This document shows, piece after piece, positions 1 to 5,365 of a stretch of DNA of 7,675 nt; the first letter of the stretch is position 1, and every line of letters starts with the position of its first letter. A model generated the notes under the pieces. It saw only the letters and a list, made by a program, of their open reading frames with translations, was not told the DNA's origin and ran no database searches. Source of the DNA: Desulfosporosinus sp. Its GTDB lineage: Bacteria; Bacillota; Desulfitobacteriia; Desulfitobacteriales; Desulfitobacteriaceae. Where the stretch lies: positions 1 to 7,675 of the forward strand of contig PKWS01000019.1 of assembly GCA_003132105.1 (NCBI GenBank), in the 5' to 3' direction. Made by a program: the position numbers and the translations under genes.

Positions 1-1080
1 AGTTACTTTCCACCTCCGGTGAAAGCGGTAGAAATACCGAAGAAAAATGGGGGTATAAGACTACTGGGAGTTCCTACAGTGGCCGATCGGATCGCCCAAA
101 TGGCAGCTAAGATCTATTTTGAGCCCCTGGTAGAACCGTATTTCCATGCAGACTCCTACGGATACAGACCGGGAAAGTCAGCACTCGATGCGGTGGAAAT
201 CACCCGCAAACGATGCTGGCAATATAACTGGGTGCTTGAATTTGACATCGTAGGACTCTTTGACAACATAGACCATGGGCTGCTGATGCGGGCCGTAAAG
301 AAACACACAGATTCAGAATGGATAATCCTCTACGTCGAGCGTTGGTTGCAAGCCCCGTTTAAGATGATGGATGGAACCCTGGTGGCGAGAGAGTCTGGAA
401 CCCCCCAAGGCGGGGTCATAAGTCCGGTTCTTGCAAACCTATTCCTCCATTACACCTTTGACAAATGGATGGAGAGGAACCAACCTCAAAACCCATGGGC
501 TCGTTACGCAGATGATGCGGTAGTGCACTGTCGAACGCATAAAGAAGCAGAAAAGTTACACCACCGGCTAGAGCAACGAATGAAGGAATGTGGTCTTGAG
601 CTGCATCCTGACAAAACGCGAATCGTCTACTGTAAAGATGATGATCGCCCAGAAGACCATGCTGAAACAAGCTTCGATTTTCTGAGTTACACATTTAGAG
701 CAAGGCGTTCTAAGAATCGGTATGGCAAACACTTTATTAACTTCAGCCCAGCCGTGAGCAACAAGGCAGCCACGACCATGCGGCAAACCATTCGACAGTG
801 GAAGATACAGCTGAAATCGGGCTCAGCGTTAGAGGACATTGCTCGCGCAGTCAATCCTGTTCTGAGAGGGTGGATTAACTATTACGGACGCTTTTACAAA
901 TCTCAAATGTACCCAGTCCTACGGCACATGAACCAAGTCTTGGTTCTATGGGCTAGGAGAAAATACAAGAAGCTGAAAACCCATAAAACAAAGGCTGAAA
1001 ACTGGTTGGGGAACATCGCCAAGCGAGAACCCAAACTCTTTGTCCATTGGCAAATGGGAATCAAGCCAACGGCTGGATAA
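1..1080 (+). CDS. ltrA: Group II intron-encoded reverse transcriptase/maturase (5' end outside window)
   Basis: This multifunctional protein assists splicing of its host intron RNA and reverse transcribes it during retrohoming. The reading frame is open from base 1, so the GTG at 19 is an internal valine: SYFPPPVKAVEIPKK is continuous conserved sequence. Numbering from base 1, the reverse transcriptase palm shows FDIVGLFDNIDH (about 81-92), TPQGG with ISPVLANLF, and the catalytic YADD at 169-172 (bases 505-516). The maturase (X) domain follows, with VLRGWINYYGRFYKSQMYPV. No C-terminal HNH endonuclease is present; the protein ends soon after the maturase domain at KPTAG. About 359 codons are visible; complete relatives have roughly 420 or more, so perhaps 60-80 N-terminal residues lie upstream. 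Motif A has valine where a lysine is usual (FDIKGLFDNID). The enzyme may still be functional, but its own intron RNA is broken just downstream. Intron class was not assigned. Confidence 0.93.
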   Translation, partial: SYFPPPVKAVEIPKKNGGIRLLGVPTVADRIAQMAAKIYFEPLVEPYFHADSYGYRPGKSALDAVEITRKRCWQYNWVLEFDIVGLFDNIDHGLLMRAVKKHTDSEWIILYVERWLQAPFKMMDGTLVARESGTPQGGVISPVLANLFLHYTFDKWMERNQPQNPWARYADDAVVHCRTHKEAEKLHHRLEQRMKECGLELHPDKTRIVYCKDDDRPEDHAETSFDFLSYTFRARRSKNRYGKHFINFSPAVSNKAATTMRQTIRQWKIQLKSGSALEDIARAVNPVLRGWINYYGRFYKSQMYPVLRHMNQVLVLWARRKYKKLKTHKTKAENWLGNIAKREPKLFVHWQMGIKPTAG

Positions 1081-1083
1081 TGG

Positions 1084-1103
1084 GAGCCGGATGACGCGAG
1101 TGT
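1084..1103 (+). ncRNA. Partial group II intron domain V (5' strand only)
   Basis: GAGCCGG at 1084-1090, then ATGA and CGCGAG, matches the 5' strand and loop region of a domain V hairpin and contains the AGC catalytic triad (1085-1087). In intact relatives a complementary strand ending in CCGGTTC should follow about ten bases later. Here the sequence continues TTTAGAGACGACAG instead, and no CCGGTTC occurs before the antiporter gene. Domain V is therefore judged truncated and catalytically dead. Confidence 0.7.
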
Positions 1104-1254
1104 TTAGAGACGACAGATGTTACCCTAGCCTTTAAGTGTAACCGTGATTATTCTACAACGAAACATGAGGGTGTAAAAAGACTCAAATTGACAGACCAAT
1201 GTTATGGATGATTGAAAAGGGAAAGTTGCCAACGCCTACTTGACACAAACTTGA
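1104..1254. other. Non-coding stretch between broken intron and antiporter promoter
   Basis: No gene or ribosome binding site is supported here. The stretch should contain the missing intron 3' end but does not. Near its right side, CCTACTTGAC (1235-1244) resembles the CTACTCGAC 3' terminus typical of many bacterial group II introns, with one mismatch, and could be a leftover of domain VI. A TTGACA also occurs at 1240-1245, but no -10 box lies at a good distance from it. GTTAC at 1119-1123 and GTAAC at 1137-1141 form a short inverted repeat of doubtful meaning. Confidence 0.4.
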
Positions 1255-1282
1255 TTGACAAAGCTCTATACTCTTGTATCAT
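1255..1282 (+). promoter_or_regulatory. Predicted sigma-A type promoter of the antiporter gene
   Basis: A perfect -35 box TTGACA (1255-1260) is followed after 16 bases by TATCAT (1277-1282), five of six matches to the -10 consensus. Transcription would begin near 1289 and leave a leader of about 50 bases before the ATG at 1339. The same TTG at 1255 would be the first codon if the longest open frame were taken as the gene. Its role as a -35 box argues against that. Confidence 0.65.
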
Positions 1283-1323
1283 TTTATGGGATAATAAAGC
1301 ATAGAACTTCGAAGTGTATTTTT

Positions 1324-1329
1324 GGAGGT
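1324..1329 (+). promoter_or_regulatory. Ribosome binding site fixing the antiporter start
   Basis: GGAGGT lies nine bases before the ATG at 1339 and is an excellent Shine-Dalgarno sequence. No comparable site precedes the TTG at 1255, so it decides the start in favour of 1339. Confidence 0.8.
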
Positions 1330-1338
1330 TTATTTCAG

Positions 1339-2580
1339 ATGGACTCAAACATTTCAGCACTAACAGAACAATTAATGGAGCTAATTGCCATTGTTATCGT
1401 GAGCGGAATTATTAGTATCAAACTCAGTAGTAAATTACGATTGCCGGATACAGTATTGTTCATTATTGCAGGAGTACTCATCGGGCCCGAGTTATTGGGA
1501 TTAGTAAGTTTTAAAAATTTTCCCATGGCCAACCAACTTGTCCTGACCTTTGGAGCGGCTTACATTTTGTATGATGGAGGGCGAGAAATTGAATTAAGAG
1601 TACTGAATAAGGTTAAAGTTTCAGTGACGTCCTTATCGACTATAGGCGTCCTGATATCGGCCTTCGTTACCGCTTTTTTTGCGCAGAGGATACTCCATTT
1701 GGATTTTATGTATGCCTTGTTACTAGGAACCGTTATAGCCTCAACTGATCCTTCAGTTCTCGTTCCTTTATTCAAGTCGATTAATATTAGTCCCAAACTC
1801 AAACAAACCATTATTTCTGAATCCGCCTTCAATGATGCTTCTGGGGCGATTATGACGTTCGCAATTTTAGGTATAATCGCTGGTGGTTCCTTTTCCTTAA
1901 CAGCCAATATCCTTGAACTAGTTAAGACTGCAAGCGGAGGTGTTCTCGTCGGAGGCATACTTGGATATATAGCTACCTTATTGGTTTCAGAGCATAAACT
2001 TGGATTTTTGACGGGCCATAAAGGTGAGATAGTGGTTGCGGTTGTTTTAGGGGCGTATTCCATTGCAAATCACTTAGGAGTCAGCGGTTTCATGGCAGTA
2101 TTTGTTGTCGGAATTGTGTTCGGAAATATGAGTATTTTTAACCTGACGATTGAAGAAGAAGGGTATAATCTGCATTTGAGCTTTAAAGAGGTTCTAGTGC
2201 GAATCCTTAGAATAATGATTTTCGTCACCTTAGGGACTCAAATGAGTTTTAGTATCTTGGTTCAATACTGGAAAGGCGCGTTACTGGTGGTTCTGGTATT
2301 GGTGTTTATTGCTAGACCTGTGTCTGTACTCTTTTCCGTGATGATCGACAGAAGAGCAAGGTGGAGTTTTAAAGAGATCTTATACCTTATGTGGACAAGA
2401 GAAACTGGCGTTATTCCGGCCGCACTAGCAGGAATGCTTATATCTATGCAGATTGCAAATGCGCAAGTCATTTCCGCCGTGACCTTTATGACAATTATTA
2501 TTACCCTGAGCTTTCAAGCGAGTTCAGCAAAATACGTTGCTAAGCTTTTAAAGCTAGAAGTATGTGATGAGTCCGGCTGA
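1339..2580 (+). CDS. Monovalent cation/proton antiporter, CPA1 (NhaP/CvrA-like) family
   Basis: This integral membrane protein of 413 residues is predicted to exchange Na+ or K+ for H+ and so serve pH and salt homeostasis. Hydrophobic segments fill most of the chain, about 12-13 of them, beginning at residues 10-30 and 36-55. Family signatures are visible: RLPDTVLFIIAGVLIGP (34-50), the ILYDGG block (76-81), STDPSVLVPLF (135-145), and the ion-binding Asn-Asp pair N165-D166 within ESAFNDASGA. TRETGVIPAALAG (353-365) matches the conserved late-membrane segment with its arginine. There is no C-terminal TrkA-C or nucleotide-binding domain, so it is the short form compared with full-length CvrA/NhaP2. 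The upstream extension from 1255 (28 codons) is rejected because it overlaps the promoter and is hydrophilic. The frame is intact, and the gene appears to be transcribed alone, ending convergently against the permease remnant. Ion preference cannot be read from sequence. Confidence 0.92.
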   Translation: MDSNISALTEQLMELIAIVIVSGIISIKLSSKLRLPDTVLFIIAGVLIGPELLGLVSFKNFPMANQLVLTFGAAYILYDGGREIELRVLNKVKVSVTSLSTIGVLISAFVTAFFAQRILHLDFMYALLLGTVIASTDPSVLVPLFKSINISPKLKQTIISESAFNDASGAIMTFAILGIIAGGSFSLTANILELVKTASGGVLVGGILGYIATLLVSEHKLGFLTGHKGEIVVAVVLGAYSIANHLGVSGFMAVFVVGIVFGNMSIFNLTIEEEGYNLHLSFKEVLVRILRIMIFVTLGTQMSFSILVQYWKGALLVVLVLVFIARPVSVLFSVMIDRRARWSFKEILYLMWTRETGVIPAALAGMLISMQIANAQVISAVTFMTIIITLSFQASSAKYVAKLLKLEVCDESG

Positions 2581-2593
2581 AACAATATTGTTT
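2580..2593. repeat. 14-base perfect palindrome between convergent genes
   Basis: AAACAATATTGTTT starts at the last base of the antiporter stop codon and ends two bases before the stop of the opposing permease frame. It is too A/T-rich and lacks the loop and U-tract expected of a strong terminator. It may act weakly in both directions or be a protein-binding dyad. Confidence 0.5.
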
Positions 2594-2594
2594 A

Positions 2595-3287
2595 TTATGA
2601 TTGTAATTTCTTCACCTCTGCCCGAAGAATGATGTGCTCTAAAACAAGCGAGACAAGCACCCCGACAATAAGTCCGTTTGCCACCAGATAAGTCATGCTG
2701 GGTGGTAGCTTGGAGAACGCTTGAATGGGAAGCAGTGTTATACCATTACCAATTAGGATAGAAAAACCTAAAATTACCATCTTACGAGTGTCCATTCCTT
2801 CCTTACATGCCTCTTTAATCCCCATACCCATGATCATGACAAATACTGAGAACATCACAGCATACCCAACGGTGATAGGCATCGTTGCAAAGAAACTGCC
2901 TACTCCCGGTATAACGCCCAATATAATCATGAGTCCACTGCCAAGGATAAACGGAAACAAATCGAGAACATTGGTCAACGCTGCAAAGCCGATGGAAGAA
3001 GCATAGGGTACAAAGCCTACTATAGACCCTAATCCTGCTATTATGTCGGCAAACCCTGTACAAATTACGGTTTTATTATAGACAGTACCCGTCTCTTCAC
3101 GATTGTGTAATTCATCCATTCCAGCCACACTTGCCACCACATTGGAAAGTACTACGAGGCCTGCGGTCATCGCCGTTATAGTCACGCCAAGGTCAAACGT
3201 TGGCGTGCCCCAAGCCAGAAATTTTGGCAACGCAACAAATGGGGCATGTTGGGGGTTGTGTAGTAACGGAACAGAAAACCGGAACAA
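2595..3287 (-). pseudogene. Xanthine/uracil permease (NCS2 family), C-terminal half only
   Basis: Members of this family are nucleobase:cation symporters of about 430-450 residues in the inner membrane. Only about 230 C-terminal residues remain. Recognisable parts are WGTPTFDLGVTITA with LVVLSNVVAS (residues 26-53), GFVPYASSIGFAALT (91-105), which aligns with the family's substrate-region motif, and PGVGSFFATMPITVGYAVMF (127-146). Two further membrane helices and a short basic tail ending in KKLQS follow. The first available start, TTG at 3287, lies within conserved sequence and has no ribosome binding site. Upstream the frame reaches a stop at 3300-3302 after four more codons. The N-terminal half, including the first transmembrane segments, is absent from all frames upstream, so the product cannot be a working transporter. 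The break faces the Tn3-like element, which suggests that element caused the loss. The exact substrate (xanthine, uracil or another) is not determinable. Confidence 0.85.
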
Positions 3288-3443
3288 GCAATCCTTTATT
3301 TACCAAATGTTCATTTGGGACGTGATTCCTTAGATTATGAAAGTAATAGCCGAAGCGATAGTTCATTTATTTGAAGGACTTATGTTCAGATGGTGTCCAT
3401 TCAACCGACACCGTTGCCAGCCTCGGACAATACAAAATCCCTC
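3288..3443. other. Non-coding junction between permease remnant and transposon remnant
   Basis: No gene is supported. Permease homology ends near 3290-3299. A Tn3-family left terminal repeat, normally about 38 bases starting with GGGG, should lie between here and the recombinase gene, but none was recognised, so the left end seems lost or too diverged to see. The stretch contains a palindrome at 3303-3318, three related GTTCA-containing repeats (3307, 3360, 3382), and a small inverted pair GGTGTC/GACACC (3392-3397 and 3407-3412). Confidence 0.5.
3303..3318. repeat. Palindrome CCAAATG-TT-CATTTGG
   Basis: Two perfect 7-base inverted arms flank two central bases, at the junction where permease homology has just ended. 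It could be a protein-binding operator or part of a degraded element end; no terminator-like T-run follows. Confidence 0.55.
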
Positions 3444-3446
3444 AGT

Positions 3447-3482
3447 AAAAGCAGCGCAAAAGTAGTCTTTTGCGCTACTTTT
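3447..3482. repeat. Inverted repeat, candidate TnpI core recombination site (alternatively a bidirectional terminator)
   Basis: Two 16-base arms, AAAAGCAGCGCAAAAG (3447-3462) and its near-complement at 3467-3482, match at 15 of 16 positions (C3452 against A3477). They are separated by TAGT, or equally by a 6-base spacer GTAGTC if one pair is left unpaired. Two inverted recombinase arms around a short centre, immediately upstream of the recombinase gene, is the architecture of the IR1-IR2 core site in Tn4430-type elements. The inner 10-base stem followed by ACTTTTT also fits a rho-independent terminator, readable on both strands. No gene in the window obviously needs a terminator on the plus strand here, which favours the recombination site. 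Accessory direct repeats were not found. Confidence 0.6.
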
Positions 3483-3485
3483 TAG

Positions 3486-3517
3486 TATGATAGAGGCGGA
3501 TAACACTGTAAAGAAGG
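3486..3517 (+). promoter_or_regulatory. Probable -10 box and ribosome binding site of tnpI
   Basis: TATGAT at 3486-3491 (five of six -10 matches) begins four bases after the inverted repeat, so its -35 region would lie inside the repeat, where no good TTGACA is seen. AGAAGG at 3512-3517 is a moderate ribosome binding site six bases before the ATG at 3524. Recombinase bound at the repeat would cover this promoter, which suggests autoregulation; this is inference. Confidence 0.4.
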
Positions 3518-3523
3518 TTTGTA

Positions 3524-4369
3524 ATGACTAGAATAAGTGACGCAAAAATCATTAGCAACTTTATTAGCTTTCAAACTACTCAGGGAAGTAGCGACGGTAC
3601 GATAAAATTATATACTCAGATCGTTACGAAGTTCTCAAAATGGCTTGAAATGAATGGCGGTTGTTTAGATTCTTTGACTCGTTTAGATATTCAGAACTAT
3701 GTAAAATATCTTTCAGCAAAAGGCTTAAGTGCTTCAACGATAGAAAATAAGTTTGCTGCCATATCCAGTCTTGCGAAATCCCTGGACAAAACAAATATAT
3801 TGCAAAATATTCGTAAACCGCAGTATAGGAAAAACCGTAATATTGCCCCCAAATCACTTGAACGTAACGACAGAAACAAGATGCTCAGAGAGATTGAACG
3901 CTCACTAAATCTAAGAACTATAGCAATAGCATACTTTCTTCTATATACGGGGCTTCGAGTTTCTGAGTTAGTTGCCTTAAACAGGCAGGATATTGTATTA
4001 AATGAAAGAAGCGGAACTGTTGTAGTTAGAAAGGGTAAAGGAGATATTGAACGTAAAGTTCCTTTACCGGTCGAAGCTCGAATACACCTTAAAAATTATC
4101 TCGATTCAAGAGAAGATTTTAAAGATCCAGTATTTTTGTCAAACTATCAAAAAAGAATTTCTATACGTTCGGTTCAACGGATTCTCGAAAAGTTTTATGT
4201 TCATCCCCATCAATTAAGGCATACTTATTGCCGTGAGCTTGTTTGTGCAGGAATCGATATTTCAACAGTGGCGGACTTGGCCGGGCATGCTGATATAAAC
4301 GTAACAAGAAGGTACTCAAAGCCCTCAACTATTGAGCTGGAAGATGCAATCGAAAGAGCATTTTCTTAA
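3524..4369 (+). CDS. tnpI: Tyrosine recombinase, TnpI-type cointegrate resolvase
   Basis: This 281-residue site-specific recombinase would cut and rejoin DNA through a 3'-phosphotyrosine intermediate and resolve transposon cointegrates. Residues about 8-90 form the N-terminal SAM-like core-binding domain. The catalytic domain carries the full set: R145 in YTGLRVSELVAL, K172 in RKGKGD, H229 and R232 in HPHQLRHTY, H255 in LAGHADINV, and the nucleophile Y264, nine residues after H255 as in XerC. Length is very close to that of Tn4430 TnpI (about 284). The start ATG at 3524 has AGAAGG six bases upstream. The gene lies 106 bases before tnpA in the same direction, which is why I call it TnpI and not a phage integrase or XerC/D. 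It appears intact and potentially active although its transposase partner is destroyed. Codon use is A/T-rich. A XerC-like chromosomal role is less likely given this context. Confidence 0.88.
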   Translation: MTRISDAKIISNFISFQTTQGSSDGTIKLYTQIVTKFSKWLEMNGGCLDSLTRLDIQNYVKYLSAKGLSASTIENKFAAISSLAKSLDKTNILQNIRKPQYRKNRNIAPKSLERNDRNKMLREIERSLNLRTIAIAYFLLYTGLRVSELVALNRQDIVLNERSGTVVVRKGKGDIERKVPLPVEARIHLKNYLDSREDFKDPVFLSNYQKRISIRSVQRILEKFYVHPHQLRHTYCRELVCAGIDISTVADLAGHADINVTRRYSKPSTIELEDAIERAFS

Positions 4370-4475
4370 TCAGCGGGTAAAAGAATAGGACGTTTACTTC
4401 TTTTTTTCTTCATTACTACACAACCCTTGAATCTTTATCGTGTTAGATTGCTAAACTATAATTTAGGAGTAGATA
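4370..4475 (+). other. tnpI-tnpA spacer with tnpA ribosome binding site
   Basis: AGGAG at 4465-4469 stands six bases before the tnpA ATG at 4476 and is a strong ribosome binding site. TATAAT at 4457-4462 resembles a -10 box but lies too close to the ribosome binding site to give a useful leader and has no -35 partner at normal spacing. A run of seven T (4401-4407) follows only a weak stem, so a terminator is not claimed. Confidence 0.45.
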
Positions 4476-4871
4476 ATGCCAGTTGAATTTTTAACACAAG
4501 AACAAAAATCTAGATATGGAAAATTTATTGATGAGCCTACAAATGAGCAATTAGCAGTGTATTTTTTACTTGACGATAACGACAAAAAAGCTTCGTATAA
4601 TCATAGAGGCGATTATAATAGAATTGGCTTTGCTATACAACTTGGAACAGTAAGATTCCTTGGTGCTTTTCTGTCAGACCCAATAAAAGTACCTTCTAAT
4701 GTTATTCATTATATCGCTCAACAGCTAGGATTAGGTGAGAATACCTTGGAAAAATATAGCTATAGTGAAAGCAGGTGGGATCATACACGAGAGATACGTC
4801 AAACATATGGTTATCACGATTTTATGAAACAGCCTTACCACTTCATGTTAGTTCGTTGGCTATATAAGTAA
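4476..4871 (+). pseudogene. tnpA: Tn3-family transposase TnpA, N-terminal fragment
   Basis: Full-length Tn3-family transposases are DDE enzymes of about 980-1000 residues that carry out replicative transposition. This frame encodes only the first 131, the N-terminal DUF4158-type DNA-binding region. Signatures are MPVEFLT with EQKSRYG at the start, HRGDYNRIGFAIQLGTVRFLG (about 43-63), ESRWDHTREIRQTYGYHDF (about 99-117), and LVRWLY near the end, where relatives continue into a TRAWL-like segment and a FDLATAWL-like block. After RWLYK comes a stop, and none of the other two frames resumes the family sequence, so the rest was deleted and not merely frame-shifted. The catalytic Asp-Asp-Glu residues are all missing. 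A strong ribosome binding site at 4465-4469 remains, so a short product may still be made; it might bind transposon ends but cannot transpose. Confidence 0.87.
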
Positions 4872-4966
4872 CAGTGATATTGGAACAAATAATTCGTATT
4901 GGAATGAAAATGAAGTTTTCATTGGCAGTTGCCCTCTCTCCCATAGGGCCGAGCTCTTAATCATGG

Positions 4967-5229
4967 ATGAGACATGATTACAGTCTTGAAAGCGTGATTG
5001 AGTATCTCGAAAATTAGTTTGCCCAATGGGTTGAGGATAATTGTGATATGAAGGATTTAGCCGAGGAAGATATTGAAAATCGAGAAGGAATTGACGGATC
5101 GTACCCCGCCGAAAGAATATTATCTGAAATAGGCTTGAGACAGTTGTGGAAAAGCAATTGGAATACCAAACCAAGCTTGAAGTAACGGGATTTACTTATG
5201 AGTTTAAAGGTGGGCTCATTTGGGACTAG
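4967..5229 (+). pseudogene. Degraded small ORF of unknown function (one stop, one frameshift)
   Basis: From the ATG at 4967 the frame reads MRHDYSLESVIEYLEN, meets TAG at 5015-5017, then continues open for 55 codons, including FAQWVEDNCDMKDLAEEDIEN and DGSYPAERILSEIGLRQLW. It shifts near 5153-5157 into another frame reading QLEYQTKLEVTGFTYEFKGG and ends LIWD with TAG at 5227-5229. The whole would be a soluble, acidic protein of about 87 residues. The amphipathic, Glu/Asp-rich composition with few rare residues is what one expects of former coding sequence, not random DNA, but I do not recognise the family. No good ribosome binding site precedes it. It may have been cut by the same events that removed most of tnpA. 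The reconstruction across the stop and shift is my inference. Confidence 0.4.
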
Positions 5230-5236
5230 CTTCAAC

Positions 5237-5260
5237 TGGAAATCAATTTACTGATTTCCA
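5237..5260. repeat. Stem-loop upstream of dnaE
   Basis: TGGAAATCA (5237-5245) and TGATTTCCA (5252-5260) are perfect 9-base inverted arms around a 6-base loop ATTTAC. No T-run follows on either strand, so it is not a standard terminator. It lies just after the broken ORF and about 135 bases before dnaE. Confidence 0.55.
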
Positions 5261-5365
5261 CCACATAATCCGAATAGCCAAAATAAATAATCACAAAGAT
5301 GATACCACTTTTGAGTTGAGAAGCTTTACTGCTCATCACCCCTATATCACGAATAGGAATCCCAA

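Larger units (their letters stand above)
1..1103 (+). mobile_element. Group II intron, 3' portion, truncated inside domain V
   Basis: This is the downstream part of a bacterial group II intron. The intron-encoded reverse transcriptase ends at 1080, and four bases later GAGCCGG (1084-1090) begins the 5' strand of domain V, as is usual in ORF-containing bacterial introns. The sequence then departs from the expected hairpin near 1100-1103, so the 3' strand of domain V and a normal domain VI are not found. The 5' part of the intron (domains I-III and the ORF start) lies outside the window. Group II introns are RNA retroelements whose splicing needs a complete domain V, so this copy should not splice itself. 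The exact breakpoint is an estimate made from memory of related introns. Confidence 0.8.
3303..4871 (+). mobile_element. Remnant of a Tn3-family transposon of the Tn4430 type (tnpI plus truncated tnpA)
   Basis: In Tn4430 and similar elements of Gram-positive bacteria, a tyrosine recombinase gene (tnpI) with a recombination site just upstream precedes the large transposase gene tnpA, in the same direction. The same arrangement is seen here: inverted repeat 3447-3482, recombinase 3524-4369, transposase start 4476. The transposase stops after 131 codons instead of roughly 980, and neither terminal repeat was recognised. The borders given are therefore approximate: the left is placed after the permease break, the right at the last transposase codon. 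The element should be unable to transpose unaided. Its A/T-rich codon use differs from that of dnaE and the intron gene. Confidence 0.75.

Noticed and set aside
1240..1272. Second promoter from TTGACA at 1240-1245
   Set aside because: The nearest -10-like TATACT (1267-1272) is 21 bases away, too far for a normal promoter. The box at 1255-1260 has much better spacing.
1560..2063. Minus-strand open frame of 167 codons inside the antiporter gene
   Set aside because: It is fully antisense to a strongly supported membrane transporter, has low-complexity Thr/Pro/Ile-rich sequence typical of antisense frames, and has no ribosome binding site.
3103..3333. Plus-strand open frame opposite the permease remnant
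   Set aside because: It is the antisense shadow of a conserved NCS2 segment, and its composition is not protein-like.
3524..4369. Reading the recombinase as a prophage integrase with the inverted repeat as an attachment site
   Set aside because: The adjacent gene is a Tn3-family transposase start in the same direction, and the protein length and layout match TnpI; no phage gene, excisionase or tRNA target is visible.
4427..4462. Separate tnpA promoter from TTGAAT (4427-4432) and TATAAT (4457-4462)
   Set aside because: The spacer is 24 bases and the start point would fall on the ribosome binding site.
4860..5174. Minus-strand open frame of 104 codons across the decayed stretch
   Set aside because: The sequence is rich in Phe, Ser and Gln with no recognisable motif or ribosome binding site, and the plus strand of the same stretch looks more like former coding sequence.
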